NCBI RefSeq assembly: GCF_036182465.1
Contig: NZ_CP108081.1
Location: forward strand, 7,998,001 to 8,062,000
DNA: 64,000 nucleotides
Source of the DNA: Streptomyces sp. NBC_00258
GTDB lineage: Bacteria; Actinomycetota; Actinomycetes; Streptomycetales; Streptomycetaceae
Reading direction: 5' to 3'
This document shows, piece by piece, positions 56,356 through 64,000 of the stretch. How positions within the stretch are numbered: position 1 is the first letter of the stretch; every line of letters begins with the position of its first letter. The notes below the pieces were generated by a model. That model was not told where the DNA came from and did not search any database. It saw nothing but the letters and a program-made list of their open reading frames with translations. A program made the translations under genes and the position numbers.

Positions 56356-58362
56356 ATGTCCCGTGCTCCTGAGGCGCCAGTGCGCCCGCGGGCGGTGGCA
56401 CGCACGTCCTTACCGGGCAACCCCTTCGCGCCGGGTGCCGCCCGTCGGTTCGTCCGCACCGCGCTCGCCGAGTGGACCGAACTCGCCCTGCCCGGCACCG
56501 AGTTCATCACCGACCTGCTCGTCGCCGACGCCATGGTGGTGGTCAGCGAACTCGTCACGAACGCGGTGGTGCACGCCGGCACGGACGTGGAGCTGCTGTG
56601 CCGGCTCGGCCGTTGCTCGGAGGACTGCCCGGCGGCCGCCGCGGCGGACTCGGGGGCCGTACGGTCGGCCGCCTCGCACGACAGCTCGCGCGATGGCCCG
56701 GGCAACGACACGGGCGACGGCTCGGGCAGTGGCTCCAAGCCAGGGCCCGGCCCCGATTCAGGCGTCCTCGTCATAGAGGTCTCCGACCACCACCCCGCGC
56801 GCGTCGTGCGTGAAGACGGGGCCGAGCAGCCGTACGACACCGTCGAGTACGGGCGGGGCCTGCACCTGGTCTCCGCGCTCTCCGACGCCTGGGGCATCAC
56901 CTACCGCACCGGCGTCAAGACCGTGTGGGCACGCCTGCCCGTCGACGGGACCGCGGCCGTCGAGGAGGAGGCCGAGGCGTACGACGGCGAACACGCGCTG
57001 CGGCGCGGGCAGCGGGCCGCCGAGATCCTCGCCCCCGCACCCCGGCGCGGCATGCAGGACCAGGACTGGCGCAGCCGCGGCGTCCTCTCCTTCCTCGCCG
57101 AGGCCTCCGACCTGCTCGCCGGACAGCTCGACGAGGACCTGGTCGCCGCGCTCACCGGGCAGCTGCTCGTACCGCGGCTCGCCGACTGGTGCGCGGTGTG
57201 GCTGGAGGACGAGGCCCCGGGCCGCTCCGACGGGGGTGTCGTCGGCGGGCCACGGCTCGCCCGCGTCTGGCACGGCAGCGAGAACCGCATCGAGGAACTG
57301 CGCCGGCTCCTGGAGAAGGACCCGCCCGAACCGCCCGAGTCGGACCGCGCGGGCCCCGTGCCCGTACCGTGGCCCGCCGAGGCGCTGGGAGCACGGGCGA
57401 CCGGCGGATCGGCACTCGCGTTCCGGCTGATCGCGGGCGGCAGACCGCTCGGCACGCTGGTCATCGGCCGGGCCGGGCAGACCCGCTTCCCCGACGAGAT
57501 CACCGGGCTCGTCGAGGACCTCAGCCGCCGGGTCGCGCTCGCCATCGGCGCGGCCCGGCAGTACGCGCGCCAGGCCACCATCAGCCGCGTACTGCAGCGC
57601 GGGCTGCTGCCCGGGGCGGTCGCCGAGATCCCCGGCGTACGCAGCGCGCTCGTCTACGAGCCGTGCGACAAGGGCGGACCCAGCGGGGACTTCTACGATC
57701 TCTTCCCCGCCGGGGACGGCCGCTGGTGCTTCGCCCTCGGCGACGTACAGGGCAAAGGGCCCGAGGCGGCCGTGGTGATCGGTCTCGCCCGGCCGTGGCT
57801 CCGGCTCCTCGCCCGGGAGGGGTACGAGGTGCCCGACGTCCTCGACCGCCTCAACCAGCTGCTCCTCGACGACGCGACCGAGGCCGCCGACGCGGCCGCC
57901 CGGGCCCTGGTGTCCGCGGGCGGCACCGGGCTCGCGGACGAGGGGCCGCAGACCCGCTTCCTCTCCCTCCTCTACGGCGAGCTGGTGCCCTTCGACGGCG
58001 GAGTGCACTGCACGGTCGCCTCCGCCGGGCATCCGCTGCCGTTGCTCCTGCAACCGTCCGGGGCGGTCGGCGAGGTGGCCCAGCCGCAGACCCTCCTCGG
58101 CGTCTTCGAGGACGCCAGCTACCTCTGCGGAACCTTCGAGCTGCGTCCCGGCGACAGCCTCCTGTGCGTCACGGACGGCGTGACCGAGCGCCGCAGCGGG
58201 CACCTGCAGTTCGACGACGACGACGGCCTCGCCGCCGCGCTCGCCGGGTGCGCCGGCCTGAGCGCCGAGCTGATCGCCGAGCGGATCCGCCGGCTCGTGC
58301 ACGAGTTCGGCGGCAAGCCGCCGGAGGACGACCTGGCGCTGCTGGTGCTGCAGGCGGAGTAG
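56356..58362 (+). CDS. Serine phosphatase with HATPase, GAF and SpoIIE domains
   Basis: 668 residues from ATG with GGGAG five bases upstream (an earlier GTG has no site). The N-terminal HATPase domain (~20-205) resembles RsbW-type anti-sigma kinases (VVSELVTNAVVHAGTDVELL, GRGLHLVSALSDAWGI), interrupted by a Ser/Gly/Asp-rich insert. A GAF domain follows (~245-410). The C-terminal PP2C/SpoIIE domain (~430-668) has SGDFYDLFP, GDVQGKGPEAAVV, and CVTDGVTERR for metals. It would dephosphorylate an anti-anti-sigma factor. The gene is divergent from the poly-HAMP kinase, suggesting a linked stress pathway. Confidence 0.9.
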   Translation: MSRAPEAPVRPRAVARTSLPGNPFAPGAARRFVRTALAEWTELALPGTEFITDLLVADAMVVVSELVTNAVVHAGTDVELLCRLGRCSEDCPAAAAADSGAVRSAASHDSSRDGPGNDTGDGSGSGSKPGPGPDSGVLVIEVSDHHPARVVREDGAEQPYDTVEYGRGLHLVSALSDAWGITYRTGVKTVWARLPVDGTAAVEEEAEAYDGEHALRRGQRAAEILAPAPRRGMQDQDWRSRGVLSFLAEASDLLAGQLDEDLVAALTGQLLVPRLADWCAVWLEDEAPGRSDGGVVGGPRLARVWHGSENRIEELRRLLEKDPPEPPESDRAGPVPVPWPAEALGARATGGSALAFRLIAGGRPLGTLVIGRAGQTRFPDEITGLVEDLSRRVALAIGAARQYARQATISRVLQRGLLPGAVAEIPGVRSALVYEPCDKGGPSGDFYDLFPAGDGRWCFALGDVQGKGPEAAVVIGLARPWLRLLAREGYEVPDVLDRLNQLLLDDATEAADAAARALVSAGGTGLADEGPQTRFLSLLYGELVPFDGGVHCTVASAGHPLPLLLQPSGAVGEVAQPQTLLGVFEDASYLCGTFELRPGDSLLCVTDGVTERRSGHLQFDDDDGLAAALAGCAGLSAELIAERIRRLVHEFGGKPPEDDLALLVLQAE

Positions 58363-58416
58363 GCGGTCCAGAGGGGTCCGGGCGGGGAGTGCCGAAGGTG
58401 CTGGACAATGGAGTAC

Positions 58417-59649
58417 ATGCCTTCCGCACTTCCCGACGGCGAGCCCGTCCCCGACGACGGGGTGCTGCCCGCGCACGCCCTGGCCGGCGCGGCCGACCGT
58501 CCGCTCGGGTTCTACCTCCACGTCCCGTACTGCGCGACGCGCTGCGGCTACTGCGACTTCAACACGTACACGGCGACGGAGCTGCGCGGCTCGGGGGGCG
58601 TGCTCGCCTCCCGCGACAACTACGCCTCGACCCTGATCGACGAGATCCGCCTGGCCCGCAAGGTCCTCGGCGACGACCCGCGGCCCGTCCGCACGGTCTT
58701 CGTCGGCGGCGGTACGCCCACACTGCTGCCCGCCGACGATCTCGTACGGATGCTGGGGGCGATCCGGGACGAGTTCGGGCTCGCGGCGGATGCGGAGATC
58801 ACCACGGAGGCGAACCCGGAGTCGGTGGACCCGGCGTATCTGGCCGCGCTCCGGGAGGGCGGGTTCAACCGCGTCTCGTTCGGCATGCAGAGCGCGCGGC
58901 AGCACGTGCTCAAGGTCCTGGACCGTACGCACACGCCCGGCCGGCCCGAGGCCTGTGTCGCCGAGGCCCGCGCGGCCGGGTTCGACCACGTCAACCTCGA
59001 CCTCATCTACGGCACACCCGGTGAGAGCGACGACGACTGGCGGGCCTCGCTCGACGCGGCGATCGGTGCCGGGCCCGACCACGTGTCGGCGTACGCCCTG
59101 ATCGTCGAGGAGGGGACACAGCTCGCGCGCCGCATCCGGCGCGGGGAGGTGCCCATGACCGACGACGACGTGCACGCGGACCGGTACCTCATCGCGGAGG
59201 ACCGCCTCTCCGCGGCGGGCTTCTCCTGGTACGAGGTCTCCAACTGGGCCACGTCCGACGCCGGGCGCTGCCTTCACAACGAGCTGTACTGGCGGGGGGC
59301 CGACTGGTGGGGGGCGGGGCCCGGGGCGCACTCCCATGTGGGCGGTGTTCGCTGGTGGAACGTAAAGCATCCGGGGGCGTACGCGGGGGCCCTGGCGGCG
59401 GGGCGGTCGCCCGGGGCGGGGCGGGAACTCCTGTCGGAGGAGGACCGGCGGGTGGAGCGGATCCTGCTGGAGCTGCGACTCCTTGAGGGGGTTCCGCTGG
59501 CGCTGCTCCACGCGGACGGCCTTGCGGCGTCTCGTCGGGCCCTCGCGGACGGTCTCCTTCAGCCTGGGCCGTACGAGGCCGGGAGCGCGGTGCTCACCCT
59601 GCGGGGGCGGCTGCTCGCGGACGCGGTGGTACGCGACCTGGTGGACTGA
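58417..59649 (+). CDS. hemW: HemW-type radical SAM heme chaperone
   Basis: 410 residues from the ATG at 58,417, for which GGAG is correctly spaced (the ATG nine bases earlier is not). The Fe-S motif is C39, C43, C46 (YCATRCGYCDF), and the SAM site includes TVFVGGGTPTLL. The 'EANPESVDPAYL' and 'RVSFGMQSARQHVLKVLDR' segments, and a C-terminal winged part, are typical of HemW. It lacks the extra Cys of oxygen-independent coproporphyrinogen dehydrogenase (CxxxCxxCxC is absent), so heme trafficking is the likelier role. Confidence 0.9.
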   Translation: MPSALPDGEPVPDDGVLPAHALAGAADRPLGFYLHVPYCATRCGYCDFNTYTATELRGSGGVLASRDNYASTLIDEIRLARKVLGDDPRPVRTVFVGGGTPTLLPADDLVRMLGAIRDEFGLAADAEITTEANPESVDPAYLAALREGGFNRVSFGMQSARQHVLKVLDRTHTPGRPEACVAEARAAGFDHVNLDLIYGTPGESDDDWRASLDAAIGAGPDHVSAYALIVEEGTQLARRIRRGEVPMTDDDVHADRYLIAEDRLSAAGFSWYEVSNWATSDAGRCLHNELYWRGADWWGAGPGAHSHVGGVRWWNVKHPGAYAGALAAGRSPGAGRELLSEEDRRVERILLELRLLEGVPLALLHADGLAASRRALADGLLQPGPYEAGSAVLTLRGRLLADAVVRDLVD

Positions 59650-59650
59650 G

Positions 59651-59870
59651 GGCCTTTTCCTCGCCCCCGCCGCCCCTACCCGTTCCCGTCCCCTGGGGCT
59701 CCGCCCCAGGCCCCGTGGCGTTGTGATTTCGGGTGCGGGCCGGCTGTGGCTGGTCGCGCAGTTCCCCGCGCCCCTGAAAGGGGCGCGGGGAACTGCGCAG
59801 CGGGGGTTCGGGGGCGGAGCCCCCGAGTAGTGACGGGAATGGGTAGGGGCGGCGGGGGCGAGAAAAGCCC
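59651..59870. repeat. Large nested inverted repeat between hemW and DUF3097-type gene
   Basis: Left arm 59,651-59,692 and right arm 59,832-59,870 are near-perfect inverted copies of the element also seen at 46,433. Inside them lies a 19-bp perfect stem (59,756-59,774 with 59,780-59,798, loop TGAAA) and GGGGCTCCGCCCC-type sequence. The whole 220-bp gap is built from this composite. It probably terminates both converging genes. Confidence 0.82.
59756..59798. terminator. 19-bp perfect stem-loop, shared hemW/DUF3097 terminator
   Basis: Arms GCGCAGTTCCCCGCGCCCC and GGGGCGCGGGGAACTGCGC, loop TGAAA. Perfect stem between convergent genes. The same GTCGCGCAGT...CCCCGCGCCCC core occurs at 51,405-51,438. 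Confidence 0.85.
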
Positions 59871-59884
59871 TCTGGCCGCCGCGC

Positions 59885-60688
59885 TCACTCCGGTGCCGTG
59901 ACGAAGTCGATCAGTTCCTCCACGCGGCCCAGCAGCTCCGGCTCCAGGTCACGGTAGGAGTGGACCGAGCCGAGGATGCGCTGCCAGGCGGCGCCCGTGT
60001 TCTCGGGCCAGCCCAGGGCCCGGCAGACCCCCGTCTTCCAGTCCTGCCCGCGCGGCACGCGCGGCCACGCCGGGATGCCGACGGCCGCCGGTTTCACGGC
60101 CTCCCAGACGTCGATGTACGGATGCCCCACGACAAGCGCGTACTCGCTCGTCACGGCCTCCGCGATCCGCGACTCCTTCGTGCCGGGCACGAGATGGTCG
60201 ACCAGCACCCCCAGCCGCGCGTCCGCCCCGGGACCGAACTCCTCGACGACGGCGGGCAGGTCGTCGATGCCCTCCAGGTACTCGACGACGACACCCTCGA
60301 TCCGGAGGTCGTCACCCCAGACCCGTTCGACCAGTTCCGCGTCGTGACGCCCCTCGACGTAGATACGCCCCGCCCGGGCGACCCGTGCCCGGGCCCCGGG
60401 CACGGCAACCGACCCGGAAGCCGTACGAGTGGGGCGTACGGGTGCGGACGACGGGCGCACCAGCGTCACCACGCGCCCCTCCAGGAGGAACCCACGCGGC
60501 TCCAGCGGAAACACCCGGTGCTTGCCGAAGCGGTCCTCCAGCGTGACCGTCCCGGCCTCGCAGCGGATCACGGCACCGCAGAACCCGGTCCCGGGCTCCT
60601 CGACCACGAGCCCCGGCTCCGCCGCCACCTCGGGCACGGGCTTGGGCTTCTTCCACGGAGGGGTCAGGTCCGCTGAGTACTGGCGCAT
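59885..60688 (-). CDS. DUF3097-family protein
   Basis: 267 residues from MRQYSADLTPPWKKPKPVPE. The N-terminal part has an OB-like or SH3-like strand pattern (FCGAVIRCEAGTVTLEDRFGKHRVFPL). The rest has IYVEGRHDAELVERVWGDDLRIEGVVVEYL, which resembles a TOPRIM-like fold (EGxxDAE), and VDHLVPGTKESRIAEAV. The family is widespread in actinobacteria and uncharacterised. The TOPRIM-like reading is inference. Confidence 0.85.
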   Translation of the reverse strand: MRQYSADLTPPWKKPKPVPEVAAEPGLVVEEPGTGFCGAVIRCEAGTVTLEDRFGKHRVFPLEPRGFLLEGRVVTLVRPSSAPVRPTRTASGSVAVPGARARVARAGRIYVEGRHDAELVERVWGDDLRIEGVVVEYLEGIDDLPAVVEEFGPGADARLGVLVDHLVPGTKESRIAEAVTSEYALVVGHPYIDVWEAVKPAAVGIPAWPRVPRGQDWKTGVCRALGWPENTGAAWQRILGSVHSYRDLEPELLGRVEELIDFVTAPE

Positions 60689-60823
60689 TCGGATGACGAT
60701 AGGAGAAGGTCCCCGTCCGGCGCACCGAGCCCCCCTGCGACACGCCGACAACCCTCCCAGGAGACGCCGACGAGCCTCCTGCGCCAGGCGCACGAGTTTC
60801 CTGCGGCAGGCCCCACGAACTCC

Positions 60824-61600
60824 CTACGGCACGCCGAAACGCCGTGCCAGCGCGTCCCGTTGGGCCCGTACGAACCCGGCGTCGACCGCCGCCCCGTGAC
60901 CGGGCACGTACACCGCGTCCTCGCCCCCGAGGGCCAGCAGCCGGTCCAGGGCCGCGGGCCAGCGGGAGGGGACGGCGTCGGGGCCCGCCTGGGGTTCGCC
61001 GGACTCCTCGACGAGGTCACCGCAGAAGACGATCTCCGGCGAGCCCGTCCCGGGGCCGCTGGGACTGCTGGGGCCGCCGGGGTCTCCCAGGTCGCCGCGG
61101 ACGAGAATCGCCAGGTCGTGGGCCGTGTGGCCGGGTCCCACGTTCGCCAGCAGGACCTGTACGCCGCCGCCCAGGTCGAGCGTCCACTCGCCGGAGACGA
61201 GATGCCGGGGGCGGACGAGCAGGTCCGCCGCCTCGGCCGCCTCGCCAGGATCGGCGCCGTTGCGTACGGCATCCGCCCGCAAGGCGTCCCGTTCGTCGAC
61301 CAGCACCCGCTCAAGGCCCACCGCCCCGAAGATCTCGACCCCCGCGAACGCCGCCGCGCCGAAGGCGTGGTCGAAGTGCGGGTGGGTGAGCGCGAGATGG
61401 GTGACCCGCCCGCCCCCGAGCAACCGCCGCGCCTCCGTACGCAGCCGCGCGCCCTCCCGCAGCCCCGACCCCGCGTCGATCATGAGCGCCGCACCCTCGC
61501 CCACCACGAGCCCGGCCGTGCAGTCCCACACCGGAAGCCGGCAGCGTCCCACACGCGGACCCAGTTCCTCCCACCCGGCCTCTTCCCAAGTCACCCTCAT
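60824..61600 (-). CDS. Metallo-beta-lactamase-fold hydrolase
   Basis: 258 residues. Metal motif THPHFDHAFGA (HxHxDH form: HPHFDH), a second His at VGPGHTAHDL, an Asp at FCGDLVE, and a last His at YVPGHGAAVD. The fold is complete. The substrate is unknown. In Streptomyces the gene is often next to hrcA. It is divergent from hrcA with a ~250-bp gap. Confidence 0.87.
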   Translation of the reverse strand: MRVTWEEAGWEELGPRVGRCRLPVWDCTAGLVVGEGAALMIDAGSGLREGARLRTEARRLLGGGRVTHLALTHPHFDHAFGAAAFAGVEIFGAVGLERVLVDERDALRADAVRNGADPGEAAEAADLLVRPRHLVSGEWTLDLGGGVQVLLANVGPGHTAHDLAILVRGDLGDPGGPSSPSGPGTGSPEIVFCGDLVEESGEPQAGPDAVPSRWPAALDRLLALGGEDAVYVPGHGAAVDAGFVRAQRDALARRFGVP

Positions 61601-61709
61601 ACGCCGACGCTAGCCCTACGCCCGATGAAGTGCGCAGACAGCGGTGGACAGCAGTCGGGACAGAGCGGGACAGCCCCGTACACGTCGTCGTGACGTCGCA
61701 GGGCCACCC

Positions 61710-61740
61710 TTGCCCGGGCCGCACCTACCGGCCGTACACT
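61710..61740 (+). promoter_or_regulatory. Putative hrcA promoter
   Basis: TTGCCC (61,710-61,715) and TACACT (61,735-61,740), 19-bp spacing. The CIRCE element begins 14 bases after the -10, so a HrcA dimer would block transcription. Confidence 0.6.
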
Positions 61741-61753
61741 TGGCGCGGGGATG

Positions 61754-61780
61754 CTGGCACTCGCGCACGCTGAGTGCCAG
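61754..61780 (+). promoter_or_regulatory. CIRCE operator for HrcA
   Basis: CTGGCACTC-N9-GAGTGCCAG: 9-bp perfect arms and a nine-base spacer, matching the CIRCE pattern (TTAGCACTC-N9-GAGTGCTAA) at seven of nine positions in each arm. It precedes hrcA by 70 bp and implies autoregulation of the hrcA-dnaJ2 operon. Confidence 0.9.
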
Positions 61781-61849
61781 GCAAGACGATCGAGGATGAT
61801 CGAGGACCGCATCGAAGACCGCGGGGAAGACCAGCTGGAGGTGTGCGCG

Positions 61850-62866
61850 ATGCTCAGTGAACGCAGGCTCGAGGTGCTGCGCGCCATCGTCCAGGACTAC
61901 GTGGGCACCGAGGAGCCGGTCGGTTCCAAGGCGCTCACGGAGCGCCACCGGCTGGGCGTCTCCCCGGCGACCGTCCGTAACGACATGGCCGTGCTCGAGG
62001 ACGAGGGCTACATCGCCCAGCCGCACACCAGCGCAGGCCGCATCCCCACGGACAAGGGCTACCGCCTCTTCGTCGACAAGCTCGCGGGCGTCAAGCCGAT
62101 GACCGCGCCGGAGCGGCGGGCGATCCACAGTTTCCTCGACGGCGCCGTCGATCTCGACGACGTCGTGGGGCGGACCGTCCGGCTCCTCGCGCAGCTCACC
62201 CGGCAGGTCGCCGTCGTGCAGTACCCGTCCCTGACGCGCTCGACCGTGCGTCATGTGGAGCTGCTGTCGCTGGCCTCGGCCCGCGTCATGCTGGTACTGA
62301 TCACGGACACCGGCCGGGTCGAGCAGCGCATGGTGGACTGCCCGGCGCCCTTCGGGGAGGCCTCCACGGCAGATCTACGCGCGCGGCTCAACAGCCGGAT
62401 CGCGGGCCGCCGTTTCGCGGACGTCCCGCAACTGGTGCAGGATCTCCCCGACGCTTTCGAGGCGGAGGATCGGGGTACGGTCGCGACGGTGCTCTCCACT
62501 CTCCTGGAGACCCTCGTCGAGGAGACCGAGGAGCGGCTGATGATCGGCGGCACCGCCAATCTCACCCGCTTCGGACATGACTTTCCCCTCACTATCCGTC
62601 CGGTTCTGGAGGCCCTTGAGGAGCAGGTCGTTCTCCTCAAACTCCTTGGTGAGGTCAATGATTCGGGCATGGCCGTACGGATCGGTCACGAGAACGCCCA
62701 TGAGGGACTCAACTCCACGTCCGTCGTCTCGGTCGGCTACGGTTCGGGCGGCGAGGCAGTAGCAAAACTTGGCGTGGTCGGACCGACGCGCATGGATTAC
62801 CCCGGAACGATGGGAGCGGTACGAGCGGTGGCACGGTACGTAGGACAGATCCTGGCGGAGTCGTAA
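61850..62866 (+). CDS. hrcA: Heat-inducible transcription repressor HrcA
   Basis: 338 residues from ATG with GGAGG eight bases upstream. N-terminal winged helix (ERRLEVLRAIVQDYVGTEEPVGS, SPATVRNDMAVLEDEGYIAQPHTSAGRIPTDKGYR). GAF-like and dimerisation parts follow (TLLETLVEETEERLMIGGTANLTRFG). It binds CIRCE and is thought to be assisted by GroE. The start is followed by dnaJ2 with no gap (TAAGTG). Confidence 0.97.
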   Translation: MLSERRLEVLRAIVQDYVGTEEPVGSKALTERHRLGVSPATVRNDMAVLEDEGYIAQPHTSAGRIPTDKGYRLFVDKLAGVKPMTAPERRAIHSFLDGAVDLDDVVGRTVRLLAQLTRQVAVVQYPSLTRSTVRHVELLSLASARVMLVLITDTGRVEQRMVDCPAPFGEASTADLRARLNSRIAGRRFADVPQLVQDLPDAFEAEDRGTVATVLSTLLETLVEETEERLMIGGTANLTRFGHDFPLTIRPVLEALEEQVVLLKLLGEVNDSGMAVRIGHENAHEGLNSTSVVSVGYGSGGEAVAKLGVVGPTRMDYPGTMGAVRAVARYVGQILAES

Positions 62867-64000
62867 GTGGCCACGGACTACTACGCCGTACTCGGCGTGC
62901 GCCGCGACGCGTCCCAGGACGAGATCAAGAAGGCATTCCGGCGGCTCGCACGCGAGCTGCATCCGGACGTCAATCCCGATCCGAAGACGCAAGAGCGCTT
63001 CAAGGAGATCAACGCCGCGTACGAGGTGTTGTCGGACCCGCAGAAGAAGCAGGTCTACGACCTCGGCGGTGACCCGCTGTCCCAGGCGGGCGGCCAGGGC
63101 GCGGGCGGCTTCGGCGCCGGCGGGTTCGGGAACTTCTCGGACATCATGGACGCCTTCTTCGGTACGGCGTCGCAGCGGGGCCCGCGGTCGCGCACGCGGC
63201 GCGGCCAGGACGCGATGATCCGGCTGGAGATCGACCTCGACGAGGCGGCCTTCGGCACGACGAAGGACATCCAGGTCGACACGGCCGTCGTGTGTACGAC
63301 GTGCAGTGGCGAGGGCGCGGCGCCCGGCACCTCCGCGCAGACCTGTGACATGTGCCGCGGGCGCGGTGAGGTGTCCCAGGTCACGCGGTCCTTCCTGGGC
63401 CAGGTCATGACGTCCAGGCCGTGTCCGCAGTGCCAGGGGTTCGGGACGGTCGTTCCGACGCCGTGCCCCGAGTGCGCCGGTGACGGGCGGGTCCGCTCGC
63501 GTCGGACCCTGACCGTGAAGATTCCCGCCGGTGTCGACAACGGCACGCGGATCCAGCTCGCGGGCGAGGGCGAGGTCGGGCCCGGTGGCGGTCCCGCCGG
63601 TGACCTCTACGTGGAGATCCACGAGGTCGCGCACTCCACCTTCCAGCGGCGCGGTGACGACCTGCACTGCACGGTCACCATCCCGATGACCGCGGCGTCT
63701 CTCGGGACGAAGGTTCCGCTGGAGACGCTCGACGGGATGGAGGAGATCGACATCCGTCCGGGGACCCAGTCCGGGCAGTCGGTTCCGTTGCACGGGCGCG
63801 GTATCACCCACCTTCGCGGTGGCGGCCGTGGTGATCTCATCGTGCATGTCGAGGTCATGACGCCGACCAAGCTCGATCCCGAGCAGGAACGGCTGCTGCG
63901 CGAGCTCGCGCAGCTTCGGGGGGAGGAGCGGCCCACGGGTCAGTTTCAACCCGGGCAGCAGGGGCTGTTCTCCAGGCTGAAGGACGCGTTCAACGGTCGC
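62867..64000 (+). CDS. dnaJ2: Chaperone DnaJ (DnaJ2), reaching the window edge
   Basis: 378 codons are visible from GTG and no stop is reached, so the stop probably follows directly. J domain (1-70) with HPD in ARELHPDVNPD. Gly-rich segment (~75-95). Zinc centre with four CxxCxGxG motifs (CTTCSGEG, CDMCRGRG, CPQCQGFG, CPECAGDG). C-terminal substrate-binding domains. DnaJ2 works with DnaK. Co-transcribed with hrcA. Confidence 0.96.
   Translation, partial: MATDYYAVLGVRRDASQDEIKKAFRRLARELHPDVNPDPKTQERFKEINAAYEVLSDPQKKQVYDLGGDPLSQAGGQGAGGFGAGGFGNFSDIMDAFFGTASQRGPRSRTRRGQDAMIRLEIDLDEAAFGTTKDIQVDTAVVCTTCSGEGAAPGTSAQTCDMCRGRGEVSQVTRSFLGQVMTSRPCPQCQGFGTVVPTPCPECAGDGRVRSRRTLTVKIPAGVDNGTRIQLAGEGEVGPGGGPAGDLYVEIHEVAHSTFQRRGDDLHCTVTIPMTAASLGTKVPLETLDGMEEIDIRPGTQSGQSVPLHGRGITHLRGGGRGDLIVHVEVMTPTKLDPEQERLLRELAQLRGEERPTGQFQPGQQGLFSRLKDAFNGR

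Noticed and set aside
62375..63949. 524-codon minus-strand frame opposite hrcA and dnaJ2
   Set aside because: Both host genes are certain from motifs; the antisense frame has no domain.

Overview
The window is high-GC actinobacterial DNA. Gene content and order on the right (comEC, arylamine N-acetyltransferase, holA, rpsT, lepA, an AMP-ligase, hemW, a DUF3097-type gene, hrcA, dnaJ) and typical Streptomyces interspersed hairpins point to a Streptomyces chromosome. About the first 41.4 kb is a prophage, and the rest is host core genome.

The prophage is an integrated siphovirus-type phage that lies almost entirely on the minus strand. It ends at position ~41,400 inside the host competence gene comEC. 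A large serine integrase (39,828-41,372) reads away from the junction, and the open frame starting at ~41,408 is comEC lacking its 5' part, so this is attR; attL lies left of the window. Reading right to left (the direction of transcription): integrase; two divergent small helix-turn-helix regulators sharing a palindromic operator region (38.65-38.88 kb); a tightly overlapping early operon (38.4-30.8 kb) with a RecE-like nuclease, a putative annealing protein, RusA and an HNH-like protein; a replication-initiator-like gene with five DNA iterons inside it (30.10-30.24 kb); a run of small and membrane proteins, including a DUF2637 protein like those of Streptomyces plasmids; a lipoprotein; terminase small and large subunits; portal; MuF-type minor capsid protein; an Rmf/CrpP-like mini-gene; scaffold; major capsid; head-tail connectors; tail tube; tail chaperones with a -1 frameshift site; tape measure; tail tip and fibre genes; amidase endolysin; holin-like genes and a collagen-like membrane protein. 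Three plus-strand genes (DUF6879 and Scr1-type HTH pair plus a small partner) sit at the left edge. Three further plus-strand inserts (16.2 kb, 25.8 kb, and 38.9-39.9 kb for repressor and membrane protein) oppose the main direction.

The host part holds the comEC remnant with arylamine N-acetyltransferase; a YceI-domain protein; holA; rpsT; lepA; a long-chain acyl-CoA synthetase with an operator-like palindrome; a signalling block (response regulator, a poly-HAMP hybrid histidine kinase, and a divergent HATPase-GAF-SpoIIE phosphatase); hemW; a DUF3097-type gene; a metallo-beta-lactamase-fold protein; and the hrcA-dnaJ2 heat-shock operon preceded by a CIRCE element. The dnaJ2 gene reaches the right edge.

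The most noteworthy structures are the iteron array inside the replication gene (lambda-O-like layout, repeat conserved in DNA but read in all three frames), the palindromic switch region between the two HTH genes, an 8-bp TGTTCGCG repeat cluster in the DUF2637 gene, the insertion into comEC, and several genes of 30-58 codons that overlap their neighbours by start/stop fusion. No database searches were possible; family names come from recognising motifs and gene order.
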